The translations under genes and the position numbers were made by a program. 64,000 bases of DNA. Source: Sphingopyxis soli (GTDB lineage: Bacteria > Pseudomonadota > Alphaproteobacteria > Sphingomonadales > Sphingomonadaceae). The notes beneath the pieces were generated by a model that saw only the letters and a list, made by a program, of their open reading frames with translations, was not told the DNA's origin and did not search any database. Shown piece after piece: positions 1 through 9,463 of the stretch (its first letter is position 1; each line of letters starts with the position of its first letter). The DNA lies in the NCBI RefSeq assembly GCF_018682675.1, contig NZ_JAFMTR010000079.1:1-64000 (forward strand), given 5' to 3'.

Positions 1-12
1 CAGGGGAGGGGT

Positions 13-672
13 TCAGTGACCGCCTTCGGAGGCGCCGAACATCGTCTTGGCATAGGTGATGCCGATGCCGTAGGCGCCGCCCCATTTGCGGGCGATGCCG
101 GTGGTGAGGTTATAGGTGTCGGCGCGCGCCCAGTCGCGCTGCAGTTCGAGCAGATATTGAAGGGCGGTCATCGGACGCGCACCCGCCTGGATCATGCGCT
201 CGACCGCACGTTCGTGCGCTTCGGTCGAAATGTCGCCGCTTGCGTCGGTAATCACATAGACCTCATAGCCCTGTTCGAGTGCCGACAGCGTCGGGCCGAC
301 GATGCAGACCGAGGTCCACAGGCCGGCGAAAACCAGCCGGTCCTTGCCGATGCGATTGACCTCCTCGATTACACCGGCATCTTCCCAGGTGTTCATCGAC
401 GTGCGGTCGAGCAGCTTCTGCCCGGGGAAGGGATCGGTGACCTCGTTGAACATCGGGCCCGAGAAGCTCTTTTCGGCAACGGTGGTCAGGATCGTCGGAA
501 CCTTGAAGCCCGCGGCGCCGTTGGCGATCAGCGCGGCGTTGTTGCGGAGCAGTTCGGGGGCGATCGATTTGGTGGCAAAGGCCATCTGCGACTGATAGTC
601 GATCAGGATGAGCGCGTGGTTGCTCGGGTCGAGCAGAGCTTTGGCGGGGGTCGGGGTGGCTTTGATGGACAT
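13..672 (-). CDS. isochorismatase-family cysteine hydrolase
   Basis: 219 aa, the usual size for a single-domain isochorismatase/nicotinamidase-like hydrolase. The fold signature is visible: an N-terminal strand ending in the catalytic Asp (ALILIDYQ, about residue 25), and the strand-plus-nucleophile block GLWTSVCIVG with the catalytic Cys near residue 123, followed by LEQGYEVYVITDASGD. Family members hydrolyse amides or vinyl ethers. The sequence suggests the YcaC-like hydrolase branch rather than a true pyrazinamidase, but the substrate cannot be read. The start is supported by AAGGAG about 9 nt upstream. It is divergent from the FNR-type regulator and nothing else in the window gives pathway context. 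Confidence 0.85.
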   Translation of the reverse strand: MSIKATPTPAKALLDPSNHALILIDYQSQMAFATKSIAPELLRNNAALIANGAAGFKVPTILTTVAEKSFSGPMFNEVTDPFPGQKLLDRTSMNTWEDAGVIEEVNRIGKDRLVFAGLWTSVCIVGPTLSALEQGYEVYVITDASGDISTEAHERAVERMIQAGARPMTALQYLLELQRDWARADTYNLTTGIARKWGGAYGIGITYAKTMFGASEGGH

Positions 673-768
673 GGCTGAAACTCCTTGTTTAAAAGCGCGG
701 GCCCCGATCCGTCCGGGGTGGCCATGGTTTAGGCAGTTTCATTTGTGCGAAATAGACATATAAAATCG

Positions 769-792
769 TTCTATCTATTCGATAAAATAGAA
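769..792. promoter_or_regulatory. AT-rich inverted repeat upstream of the hydrolase gene
   Basis: The 360-bp gap between the hydrolase and the regulator holds no convincing gene. It has an AT-rich patch with TTCTAT (769-774) mirrored by ATAGAA (787-792), about 100 bp upstream of the hydrolase start. This could be an operator for a regulator encoded elsewhere. I did not find a canonical FNR box (TTGAT-N4-ATCAA) in the gap. Confidence 0.3.
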
Positions 793-1032
793 ATGCTGGC
801 AAAGCCCCGCGGTCCTGCTCCTTTCGTTCGAATTCCGAATCCGGTCGTGCGGGGTGCATCCGGGCGAGCGCAAGATAATTGTATGACAACATTGCCGCAA
901 CGATCAAATCGCCGCCGTTCGCAGGCGTGAGCCTCTGTCCCGTCGAGACGGGGACGCCATTGCCGCCGCCCCAGCGCCAGGGTGCGACCCGCTGCGCTTT
1001 GCAAACGGGCTTCCGTCCTGTAAGGCGGGCCG

Positions 1033-1722
1033 GTGACCGATTGTGCGACCTGCGTTGTCCGAAACCGTGCGATTTGTGCGAGCCTCAACCCGGCGGAGCT
1101 TGCCGCGCTGGGCAAGATGGGACGCCGGCAAAAGGTGCGGGCCGGACAGACCCTGCTTTGGGAAGGCGACGGCGCGCCCGTCGTCGCGAACGTCCTCGAA
1201 GGCGTGCTGAAACTGGTGGTGTCGACCGCCGATGGGCGCGAGCAGATCGTGGGAGTGGTCTTTCCGTCTGACTTCATCGGACGCCCGTTCGGCAAGCAAA
1301 GTCCCTACTGCGTCACCGCGATGACCGATGCCGAGGTTTGCATCTTCAATCGCGGCAGTTTCGAAGAGTTCGCGGGCAACCACCCCGACCTCCAGCAGAA
1401 ATTGCTTCGCCGCACGCTCGACGAACTCGACCGCGCGCGGCACTGGATGATGCTGCTCGGTCGCAAGTCGGCGTCGGAGAAGGTGGCGTCCTTCCTGCTT
1501 GAAATGTCGGAACGGTTAGCGGGGCAGGGGTGTCACACCGACACGCAGGCCGGGTTCGAGCTGCCCTTCGGCCGGCAACAGATCGCCGACATATTGGGCC
1601 TGACGATCGAGACGACGAGCCGCCAACTCACCAAAATGCGCGCCGACGGCCTGCTCGACCTGCCATCTCGCCGCGAAATCGTGATCAACGACCGCGCGGC
1701 GATGGAAATGATGGCGGGCTGA
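1033..1722 (+). CDS. fnrL: FNR-type oxygen-sensing transcriptional regulator (Crp/Fnr family)
   Basis: 229 aa with a cyclic-nucleotide-binding-type beta-roll followed by a C-terminal winged helix. Cys4, Cys7 and Cys15 form the CX2CX7C spacing of alphaproteobacterial FnrL, and Cys93 (or Cys103) can supply the fourth ligand of an oxygen-labile [4Fe-4S] cluster. The recognition helix contains ETTSR, the E..SR pattern that reads TTGAT half-sites in FNR, inside FGRQQIADILGL...TSRQLTKM. Expected role: activation of microaerobic or anaerobic genes when oxygen falls. Start GTG. It is the last core gene before the island insertion point. The FNR assignment is solid; the regulon cannot be seen here. 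Confidence 0.88.
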   Translation: MTDCATCVVRNRAICASLNPAELAALGKMGRRQKVRAGQTLLWEGDGAPVVANVLEGVLKLVVSTADGREQIVGVVFPSDFIGRPFGKQSPYCVTAMTDAEVCIFNRGSFEEFAGNHPDLQQKLLRRTLDELDRARHWMMLLGRKSASEKVASFLLEMSERLAGQGCHTDTQAGFELPFGRQQIADILGLTIETTSRQLTKMRADGLLDLPSRREIVINDRAAMEMMAG

Positions 1723-1873
1723 CCGGCCGCCGACGTCAGTTCGGGGAAGACGGGCAAAGTGCCCGGATTTCCTCCCTTTCCTCCCCGACCGGGCCGTCAG
1801 CAACAATGGCTTTGGTAATCCTTGGGGGAGGGCAGCGTGATTGTGCCGAAAAACACAACAAATTCGACATTGA

Positions 1874-1898
1874 ATGGCGGAGCGGGAGGGATTCGAAC
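1874..1898 (-). repeat. attL: remnant of tRNA-Ser 3' end
   Basis: 25 bases identical to 20523-20547, covering the CCA end, acceptor strand and T-loop side of tRNA-Ser on the minus strand. Identity stops abruptly on both sides. No tRNA body is attached here, so this is the distal attachment-site copy. Confidence 0.9.
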
Positions 1899-1939
1899 GC
1901 GGTAGGTATGATGCTGTTATATATGGATAATATCTTCAA

Positions 1940-1957
1940 TTGGGGCTTCGACCCCAA
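1940..1957 (-). terminator. short hairpin after the first island gene
   Basis: TTGGGG-CTTCGA-CCCCAA stem-loop, just downstream of the minus-strand ORF ending at 1975. There is no clear U-run on either strand, so terminator function is only suggested by position. Confidence 0.35.
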
Positions 1958-1974
1958 GAAGGGCCCTAAGGCGT

Positions 1975-2265
1975 CTACGATCGACCTTCAAACCAAGCAA
2001 TATAGTATCGTTCGAAGCCCGAAAGCTCTTCTCCCCGCTCGCGTTTCGCATACGCTTCAGTTGCCCTGCGTTCGAAATCCTCGGCGAGGCGACGTGCATC
2101 CGCCTCCTCTAGCTTCAGTTTCTGCTGCTCCCTGCGATCTCGCGCACGTTGTTCGCGCTCTCGCGGCGACGTCCAGCAGCTAGGTCGGTGAAACTCGCGG
2201 TCTACATCAACATGCGCCGCGTCGCGAACATAGACCTTTGCCTTATTCCAATTGAGCTTCGACAC
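1975..2265 (-). CDS. hypothetical charged protein at island left end
   Basis: 96 aa, GTG start at 2265 with a purine-rich GGGAGA stretch upstream. The middle is a run of Arg/Glu/Lys-rich helix (about residues 35-80, e.g. REREQRARDRREQQKLKLEE) likely to form a coiled coil, and the C-terminus is aromatic (FERYYIAWFEGRS). I recognise no domain. It is the first gene inside attL, divergent from the restriction-like operon. The biased but orderly composition favours a real gene, but it could be a chance ORF. Confidence 0.5.
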   Translation of the reverse strand: MSKLNWNKAKVYVRDAAHVDVDREFHRPSCWTSPREREQRARDRREQQKLKLEEADARRLAEDFERRATEAYAKRERGEELSGFERYYIAWFEGRS

Positions 2266-2502
2266 GCGAGGTCTCCCAAATGTTGGGCAAACTTATGAGT
2301 GATCGAGGGAAGCTGCAAGGATTGGCAAGTCCCATTTTTGGCCAGTACAATTCCCGTTCAAATGCGGCTGCATTTTCCGGCGCAATCCTAAATTCTAACG
2401 GGCCGCTAACTTGTCGATCGAATTGATCGCACCGCATTGACATCATTACCCGTTGCCGAGATCGCGCCGCTTGCTTAGTCGTGGAAAGCATAGGGGGAAC
2501 TG

Positions 2503-5500
2503 ATGCCGAAGCGGAATAGTGCACGAACTGGAAGCGAGCTTTTCATCGTCGATAACAGCGACGAGGATTGGAAGGCGCAGCGGTATCTGCACGACTGGTG
2601 CGGCCTGTCCAAAAGCATCGACGTAGCCACTGCCTATTGGGAGATCGGTTCGCTTCTCTCACTCGAGAATGAATGGCAAAAGGTCGATGGCTTTCGCATC
2701 CTCATGGGTGACGAAGTAAGTCGTCGAACCAAGAATGCGTTTCAGCGCGCTCTCAGTGAGCGGATCGCCCGGCTTGATGACAGCTTGGAAGCCGAAAAGG
2801 AGAAGAATGATTTCCTGAAGGGCGTTCCAGCGATCGCGGCTGCCCTACGCGAGGGCAAGATCCAGGCCCGAGTTTACCGCAAGGCCAAGTTCCATGCGAA
2901 AGCCTATATCACGCACGCTCGGCAGGAGGTGGTGGGGGCTGCCGCGCTAGTCGGCTCGTCAAACTTTACGCGGCCAGGGCTTACCCAGAATATCGAACTC
3001 AACGTTCAGATCACGGGGCAGCCGGTTAGCGTGTTGCAAGAATGGTATGACGAGCATTGGGAGGAGGCTGAAGACGTTACCGCCGAAATGCTGCAAACGG
3101 TCGAGCGGCACATCCAGGAATTTTCACCTTTCGACGTCTATGCGCGCTCGCTCTGGGAATATTTCAGTCACAAAGAGCTGACCGCCGGCGAGTGGGAGAA
3201 GCATGACTCGGTAATCTGGCCGAAGCTCGATGGCTATCAGCGCGAGGGCTATGGGGCGCTGATGAAGATCGCACGTCGATACGGCGGTGCATTTCTTTGC
3301 GACGGTGTCGGTCTCGGGAAGACCTTTGTCGGCCTGATGGTTCTCGAACGCTTGGTGCAGCACGAGCGAAAAAAGGTTCTTCTGCTCGTTCCCAAATCCG
3401 CGCGCGAGTCGGTTTGGATGGCAAATCTCCGGAAGTTCCTGCCGCGACTCGCCGACGGCGTCTTCAGCAATCTGAAGGTGCTCAATCACACCGATCTCAG
3501 CCGCGAGAGCTTGAGTGAAGAACTCAAGCAGGTCGCGGAGCAGGCCGATGCCATCATTATCGATGAGGCTCACAACTTCCGTAACCCAGGCGTTGCGGGT
3601 GAAGGGCAGCGCCGCGAGTCGCGCTATCGGACCTTGCAGCGGATCGCGCAGGGCAAGGAGATGTATCTTCTCACCGCAACGCCCGTGAACAACAGCATCC
3701 TCGATCTTATGCACCTGATCGAGCTTTTTGCCGGCGATGGCGAGAAGCTTAAGCGCGCGCCGCTCGGCATCCACTCATTGCAAGGGCATTTCCGATCGCT
3801 CGAGAAGAAAATACGCCAAGCGAGCGGCGAGGATACCAGCGAAGCGCAGGGCGACCTGTTTTCAGTCGACGAGAATGTCGGGAGCGGCGAGGCACACGAA
3901 ATCTTTGCACTCGATCCGGCCGTCAGCGAGCTGGTCGTTCAGCGTAGCCGCGCCTACGTCAAGACAAGTCAGCGCCAGGAGGCCAAGGGTGAAGCGATCT
4001 TCCCTGTCCGGGAAGACCCCGTGGTCGCCAACTATCGCAGCAGCAAGCTTCAGACGAAGCTGCTCGATCTGGTGGAAGAGGCTTTTGCTCGCACCCGGCC
4101 ATTGTTGTCGCTGGCCATTTACAATCCCGATGATTTCCCACGAGGCGGCGGTGACACGTCGGTCACGGACTTTGATCGCGGCCGTCGAAAGCAGGTCGTC
4201 CGTCTGATCCGCGTCGGCCTCTTGAAGAAACTCGAAAGTTCGACCGTCGCCTTCGACCACAGCTGTCAGCGGCTTTTCACCAAGCTCCTCGCTTGGGCCG
4301 AAGCGCATGTGGAAACTGACGAGGAAAAGCGAAGGCTCGAACGAGAGAAATCCCGGCATGCCGAGATCATCGAGTTCATCGCGGCGCGCCAAGCCGCGTG
4401 GCGTGACGAAGAGCGCGAGGAGGGCGAAGATCTCATCACACCGGAAATGCTGCTTTCGGTCCAGAACCTTGAGCGGAAGCTATATGATGTCGAAGCCATC
4501 CTCGATGAGACCTACAATGATCTCTTCCAGCTTTCCCGCTTCATCCATGAGTTGAAAGAGTTTTCGCCAGATCAGGATGGCAAGCTTGGCGCGTTGATCA
4601 AGCTGCTCAAGACGGACCCGGTTCTCCGCGAACACAAGGTCCTAATCTTCACGGAATATATGACCACGGCACGTTTCCTCCGCGATGAGCTCAGGAAGGC
4701 GGGCATCGAGGGCGTCGAGGAGGTCGACTCCGCGACGAAGACCGACCGCGGCGAAGTCATCAAACGCTTCGCACCTTATTATAATGGGTCGTCGAGCCAG
4801 GAGCTCGCGGATCGCAAGGCGCCAGAAACGCGCGTCCTGATCTCCACGGACGTGCTGTCTGAGGGCCTCAACCTCCAGGATGCAACGCGCCTGATCAACT
4901 ACGACCTCCACTGGAACCCCGTGCGACTGATGCAGCGGATCGGTCGCGTCGATCGCCGAATGAACCCTGAAATCGAAGAGCGGTTGGTCCGCGACCATCC
5001 CGAAGTCGAGAAACAGCGTGGACGGGTTGTATATTGGAACTTCCTGCCGCCAGAGGATCTCGAGCGCCTGCTCAACCTATACAACCGTGTGGCAGGGAAG
5101 ACCCTGCGAATTTCCAAGCTGTTTGGGATCGAAGGACGAAAGCTCCTCACCGAAAGTGACGATTACGACGATCTTCGTGATCTCAACCAAGCGATGGAAG
5201 GCGAAGAAACGGCCGAAGAAAAGTTGCGCAATGAACTAAGGGAACTGTTGCTCGCGCATCCTGAAATGGAAGCGCGTTTGATCGGCCTGCCGAACCGCGT
5301 TTTCAGTGGTCGGGAACGGATTACCGGAGCGGCAAAGGGTGTGTTTTTCTGCTGGGCACTCCCCGGTCGCAAACCCGAACCAGATCCGGACGCCGATGAA
5401 ATCGAGAACTGGACTGACGCTGATGGTCGAGCTGCATGGTATTATTATGACCTCGCGACAGGACAGGTCGCGGACTCCGCGACCCAGATCGCCGAGTTGA

Positions 5501-5664
5501 TCCGCAGCGCCCCGGAAACTGCACGTCGCTTGTCTACACCCGAAGATGCACTTCGCGCGGCCCGCGAAGCCATGGAGCGGCATATCGGCAACTCGTATTT
5601 GAAACAGGTTCAGGCCCCGGCTGGCGTCAAGCCGATCCTGAAAGCGTGGATGGAATTGAACTAA
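2503..5664 (+). CDS. PLD-domain SNF2-like DEAD/DEAH helicase of a restriction-like system
   Basis: 1053 aa. N-terminal phospholipase-D-type half-site: HAK at about residue 131 and GSSNFT at 151, the HxK...GSxN arrangement of PLD nucleases, with no second copy, so a dimer would be needed. It is followed by a superfamily 2 motor: Walker A GVGLGKT (Lys273), IIDEAH (Asp354), LLTATPVNN, and motif VI QRIGRVDRR (about 811). A charged insertion (about 600-680) separates the RecA lobes. Such proteins translocate on DNA and are typical partners of defence methyltransferases. Its stop overlaps the next gene's start (TAATG), implying translational coupling. Predicted role: ATP-driven translocation plus DNA cleavage of unmodified DNA. 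The nuclease role is inference. Confidence 0.85.
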   Translation: MPKRNSARTGSELFIVDNSDEDWKAQRYLHDWCGLSKSIDVATAYWEIGSLLSLENEWQKVDGFRILMGDEVSRRTKNAFQRALSERIARLDDSLEAEKEKNDFLKGVPAIAAALREGKIQARVYRKAKFHAKAYITHARQEVVGAAALVGSSNFTRPGLTQNIELNVQITGQPVSVLQEWYDEHWEEAEDVTAEMLQTVERHIQEFSPFDVYARSLWEYFSHKELTAGEWEKHDSVIWPKLDGYQREGYGALMKIARRYGGAFLCDGVGLGKTFVGLMVLERLVQHERKKVLLLVPKSARESVWMANLRKFLPRLADGVFSNLKVLNHTDLSRESLSEELKQVAEQADAIIIDEAHNFRNPGVAGEGQRRESRYRTLQRIAQGKEMYLLTATPVNNSILDLMHLIELFAGDGEKLKRAPLGIHSLQGHFRSLEKKIRQASGEDTSEAQGDLFSVDENVGSGEAHEIFALDPAVSELVVQRSRAYVKTSQRQEAKGEAIFPVREDPVVANYRSSKLQTKLLDLVEEAFARTRPLLSLAIYNPDDFPRGGGDTSVTDFDRGRRKQVVRLIRVGLLKKLESSTVAFDHSCQRLFTKLLAWAEAHVETDEEKRRLEREKSRHAEIIEFIAARQAAWRDEEREEGEDLITPEMLLSVQNLERKLYDVEAILDETYNDLFQLSRFIHELKEFSPDQDGKLGALIKLLKTDPVLREHKVLIFTEYMTTARFLRDELRKAGIEGVEEVDSATKTDRGEVIKRFAPYYNGSSSQELADRKAPETRVLISTDVLSEGLNLQDATRLINYDLHWNPVRLMQRIGRVDRRMNPEIEERLVRDHPEVEKQRGRVVYWNFLPPEDLERLLNLYNRVAGKTLRISKLFGIEGRKLLTESDDYDDLRDLNQAMEGEETAEEKLRNELRELLLAHPEMEARLIGLPNRVFSGRERITGAAKGVFFCWALPGRKPEPDPDADEIENWTDADGRAAWYYYDLATGQVADSATQIAELIRSAPETARRLSTPEDALRAAREAMERHIGNSYLKQVQAPAGVKPILKAWMELN

Positions 5665-8600
5665 TGCTCGACAAAGGCGGCCTCGACAAAATCACGACCT
5701 TTGGATCGTTGATCGAATATCTGCGCGACGAGCTCGATTGGCCGATCGAGGAGATGAGTTTCGATGACCTGACCTACGAATGGGACCCCAGGGAGTTCGG
5801 CCTGAAGGCCGATGAAGTCGCCGGCCAGGTCGAGATCAAGCAGCTCCGTCCGATCGAGCGCGAACCGTGGGGTATCTTCTTTCTCAGCCTCCCGCATCGC
5901 AAGATACCCGTCACGGTTCTGCGCCGCATCCTCGGTTCGCTGGCGCCGAAAAAGCGCGCGTCGGCAAATCCGGGCGGTCGCGCGGTCTGGGCCAAGACCG
6001 ACCTTCTGTTCATTGCAGCCCACGGCGAAGGCGCGGAGCGCGGGCTCGCCTTCGCCCATTTCCATGAGGACAAATCGCACGGCGATCTTCCTACCCTGAA
6101 ACTGCTGGGATGGGATGGCGCGGACACCGTTCGCCGACTTTCGGCAACGCATGACACGCTCAAGAAGCAACTGCACTGGCGCGACGGGGGCGAGACTGAT
6201 GATGCTTGGCGCTTGCGTTGGAACGATGCATTCCGCGAGAAGGCGGGTGAGGTTGTCGCCACGTCCAAGGCGATGGCGAAGGAGTTGGCCAGCCTCGCTC
6301 GTGAAATTCGCCGCCGCGCCAATGAACTTCTAGTCGAGGAAAATGATCAGGGTCCGCTGCGAAAGCTGCATACGGCATTCAAAGAGGCGCTGATCCACGA
6401 TCTCGAGTTCGACGATTTTGCCGACATGTATGCGCAAACTATCGCTTACGGTTTATTGTCGGCACGGATCAGTCGCGAGTCCGGCGCGCTCGTGGCCGAC
6501 AATGCCGCCGATCTGGCGCCGCCGACCAATCCGTTCCTGAAGGAATTGCTCGAAACCTTCCTTCAGGCGGGCGGCCGCAAAGGCGGGATGGATTTCGACG
6601 AGCTGGGCGTGAATGACGTCATCGAGCTGTTACGCCGCGCGAACATGGAAGCGGTTCTTCGCGATTTCGACGACCGCAATCCCAACGAAGATCCGGTCAT
6701 CCACTTCTATGAGCTGTTCCTCAAGGAATATGACGCGCAGAAACGGATGCAACGCGGCGTCTTCTACACCCCGCGTCCGGTGGTCGGCTTCATCGTCCGT
6801 TCGGTCGACGAAGTGCTGCGCGACCAGTTCGGGCTGGAAGACGGCCTCGCCTCGACCGCGACCTGGGGTGAGGTCATCGCGGCGAAGCCGGAGATCGTTC
6901 TTCCCGAGGGCGCGAAGGCGAGCGATCCCTTCGTTCGCATCCTCGACCCCGCTACCGGAACCGGCACCTTCCTGGTCGAGACGATCGACCTGATCTGGAA
7001 CCAGATGCGCGACAAGTGGCGCAAAGCTGGCAAGCGCGATGCTGAGATCACCGCGCTGTGGAACGATTATGTCCCCAACCACCTGCTGCCGCGCCTCTAC
7101 GGTTTCGAACTGATGATGGCGCCCTATGCCATCGCGCATATGAAGCTTGGGCTGAAGCTCCACGAGACCGGCTACCGTTTCGGCAGCGACGAGCGGGCGC
7201 GGATTTATCTAACCAACGCGCTGGAGCCGGCGCAAGATTTCGACATGCAGTTGCGCTTTATGAGCGAAGCGCTGGCGCATGAAGCGCAGGCGGCCAATGC
7301 GGCGAAGGACGTGCGGTTTACGGTAGTGGTGGGGAACCCGCCGTATGCGGGCCACTCCACTAATAACAGTATCAAGTCGATTGTCGACAAGGTGCATGAC
7401 TACAAGAGAGATTGGCCGGATTTGCTCAAACCTGGCCAAGGGAAGTGGCTTCAGGATGACTACGTCAAGTTTATCCGCCTATCGCAGTCGTGTTTGGATT
7501 TAACCTCGACGGGCGTTTTTGGGTTTATCACGAACAATAGTTGGCTCGACAATCCAACTTTCAAGGGGATGAGAGAGAGAATATTAGCCAGCTTTTCGTT
7601 CCTGAGGGTGATCGACCTGCATGGGAACTATAAACGCGGGAGGTCCCCAAATGGGGAGAAAGACGAGAATGTATTCGAAGATGTGGCGCAGGGCGTAGCA
7701 ATCACGATCGGCCGCGCTGAAGTTAGCTCGGACAATCGTGAGGTCGGGCGGACAGATATTTTGGGTACAGTGGAGGCCAAGTTGGAGTGGCTCAGCGGCA
7801 CCGTAATGAGCAAAGCTACGAGCACGATGTTCGAGGTTCTGGCACCGGAGAATCTCTTCGTAATTCTGGACGCCCAATCGCGAGAGGAGTTTCGTCTGTT
7901 TCCGTCTCTTCGAGAAGTAATAAATCAATATGGCGACCCAGCACCAGGTATCGTGACGACCCATGATGAGTTCGCCGTCTCATTCGATCGCGACGAGCAG
8001 ATAGCAAAGGTTCGTTCGCTGGTCGCGTCCACTGACGAGGCGCGCGCGAGAGAGAAATTTCGACTCTGCACGCAGGACCAGTGGAATTATGAAGCCGCGA
8101 AGACGCGATTGGCGAGCGAAACTTGGCTTCAGGACATAGGACCTATCGGCTACCGCCCATTCGACGCTCGCGTCTCGGTGTTCAATAGCGATGTTGCGGT
8201 GCACCTCAGGAACCGTGCCACAGCTCATATGCGCGACTTCGAGAACGTGGCGCTCGTCACCACGAGGCAACGGTCTCAGGATGCTGGTCCTTGGCCAAAT
8301 GTGTTCGTTTCCGATTTGCCGATTGAGAGCACGGCCATCTCCAACAAGACAAAAGAAATAAACTACATCTTCCCGCTATGGCTAAAACCAAACGGTTCCG
8401 AAACCCGCGCCCTTCCGAATATTGCTCCAGATTTTTCGGCGCGTCTCGCAAAGCTCACCGGCCTCACCTGGGACGACTGCATCGATGCCCCGCGCCAAGT
8501 CGAACTCGCCGGCGTTCTGCCGACGAAGCCCGAGCAGACCGCGATGTTTGCGACCCGTCGCGAGCGTGGCGACCTCGTCGGCAGCTTCGGCCCCCGCGAC

Positions 8601-9155
8601 GTGTTCGACTGGATCTACGCCGTCCTCCATTCGCCCGCCTATCGCGCGCGCTATGCCGATTATCTGAAGAGCGACTTCGCTCGCATCCCGCTGCCCACAT
8701 CGCGCGAATTGTTTCAAGCGCTGGTGCCGCTCGGCACCGAGCTGGTGGCGCTGCACCTGCTCGACAGCGCCGCGGCGCCGGCGCTCAAGGACCCGCAAGC
8801 CGTCCGCTTTGCCGGCCACGGCGAGGCGCGCGTCGAGCAGGCGGGCGTGTGGACGCCGCCAAGCGGCGGCCGCGTTACCATTTCCGACCACCGCTGGTTC
8901 GAAGGCGTTCCTGCGCGGGTGTGGAATTTTCACATCGGCGGCTATCAGCCCGCGCAGAAATGGCTCAAGGACCGCGCGAAGAAGGGCGGCAAGAAGGCCA
9001 GCCCCGGCCGCGTGCTCACCGCGGAAGACCAGCTCCACTACCGCCGCATGATCGCAGCGATGGACCGAACGATCGACCTGATGGCCGAAATCGACCGTGT
9101 GATCGACAAACACGGGGGCTGGCCGGGAGCGTTCAAGGGAACGCCCAATGAGTGA
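5664..9155 (+). CDS. type ISP-like N6-adenine DNA methyltransferase
   Basis: 1163 aa. SAM-binding motif I DPATGTGTF at about residue 428 and catalytic motif IV NPPY at about 558 identify a gamma-class N6-adenine methyltransferase. HFYELFLKEYD...RGVFYTPRPVV before motif I is the usual helical entry segment. The C-terminal part (about 930-1070, e.g. DVFDWIYAVLHSPAYRARY) resembles the specificity domain of single-chain type ISP enzymes. No helicase is present in this chain; the preceding gene supplies one. I see no clear PD-(D/E)XK nuclease motif in the N-terminal 200 residues. ATG at 5664 overlaps the helicase stop; an in-frame ATG at 5646 is an alternative. Bases about 7350-8400 look less GC-rich than the flanks, in the presumed target-recognition region. 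Confidence 0.88.
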   Translation: MLDKGGLDKITTFGSLIEYLRDELDWPIEEMSFDDLTYEWDPREFGLKADEVAGQVEIKQLRPIEREPWGIFFLSLPHRKIPVTVLRRILGSLAPKKRASANPGGRAVWAKTDLLFIAAHGEGAERGLAFAHFHEDKSHGDLPTLKLLGWDGADTVRRLSATHDTLKKQLHWRDGGETDDAWRLRWNDAFREKAGEVVATSKAMAKELASLAREIRRRANELLVEENDQGPLRKLHTAFKEALIHDLEFDDFADMYAQTIAYGLLSARISRESGALVADNAADLAPPTNPFLKELLETFLQAGGRKGGMDFDELGVNDVIELLRRANMEAVLRDFDDRNPNEDPVIHFYELFLKEYDAQKRMQRGVFYTPRPVVGFIVRSVDEVLRDQFGLEDGLASTATWGEVIAAKPEIVLPEGAKASDPFVRILDPATGTGTFLVETIDLIWNQMRDKWRKAGKRDAEITALWNDYVPNHLLPRLYGFELMMAPYAIAHMKLGLKLHETGYRFGSDERARIYLTNALEPAQDFDMQLRFMSEALAHEAQAANAAKDVRFTVVVGNPPYAGHSTNNSIKSIVDKVHDYKRDWPDLLKPGQGKWLQDDYVKFIRLSQSCLDLTSTGVFGFITNNSWLDNPTFKGMRERILASFSFLRVIDLHGNYKRGRSPNGEKDENVFEDVAQGVAITIGRAEVSSDNREVGRTDILGTVEAKLEWLSGTVMSKATSTMFEVLAPENLFVILDAQSREEFRLFPSLREVINQYGDPAPGIVTTHDEFAVSFDRDEQIAKVRSLVASTDEARAREKFRLCTQDQWNYEAAKTRLASETWLQDIGPIGYRPFDARVSVFNSDVAVHLRNRATAHMRDFENVALVTTRQRSQDAGPWPNVFVSDLPIESTAISNKTKEINYIFPLWLKPNGSETRALPNIAPDFSARLAKLTGLTWDDCIDAPRQVELAGVLPTKPEQTAMFATRRERGDLVGSFGPRDVFDWIYAVLHSPAYRARYADYLKSDFARIPLPTSRELFQALVPLGTELVALHLLDSAAAPALKDPQAVRFAGHGEARVEQAGVWTPPSGGRVTISDHRWFEGVPARVWNFHIGGYQPAQKWLKDRAKKGGKKASPGRVLTAEDQLHYRRMIAAMDRTIDLMAEIDRVIDKHGGWPGAFKGTPNE

Positions 9156-9463
9156 GATCGACGCGAACGCATTTAGTTGGGGAGCCCAAATTGCATAGGT
9201 CGAAGCGTAGCGTGCGCCTTCACGCTTTCGTCAGTCGGGGAGACAACGCTGGAAAGCTCTTGTTTCCACACGAGCATGAGGATGGCGAGTTTGTGGTTTC
9301 AAAGACACGGTTTGAACGCGACTATATTCGCGTTGCGAACGCTGATGAAATTCTCGGTTGGCTCGAGCAGGGATATGGCTTGCGCATGTCAAACCCCGAC
9401 GCGGGAGTTCCTGGCCCCAGTTTGATCAAGCCAGCATCGATTTATCGCCCGGTGCTTCCTTGA
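9152..9463 (+). CDS. small uncharacterised protein in restriction-like operon
   Basis: 103 aa, GTG start overlapping the methyltransferase stop by 4 bases. Readable core from about residue 15: RLHAFVSRGDNAGKLLFPHEHEDGEFVVSK, then EILGWLEQGYGLRMSN. No known domain recognised. A competing ATG at 9148 has better spacing to AAGGGA but runs only 16 codons to a stop. The tight overlap with genes on both sides places it in the same operon as the helicase and methyltransferase; a role as accessory or specificity factor is only contextual. Confidence 0.65.
   Translation: MRSTRTHLVGEPKLHRSKRSVRLHAFVSRGDNAGKLLFPHEHEDGEFVVSKTRFERDYIRVANADEILGWLEQGYGLRMSNPDAGVPGPSLIKPASIYRPVLP

Noticed and set aside
9148-9198. 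16-codon ORF from ATG 9148 overlapping the methyltransferase stop
   Set aside because: Well spaced RBS but stops after 16 codons; the longer GTG frame gives a plausible protein.
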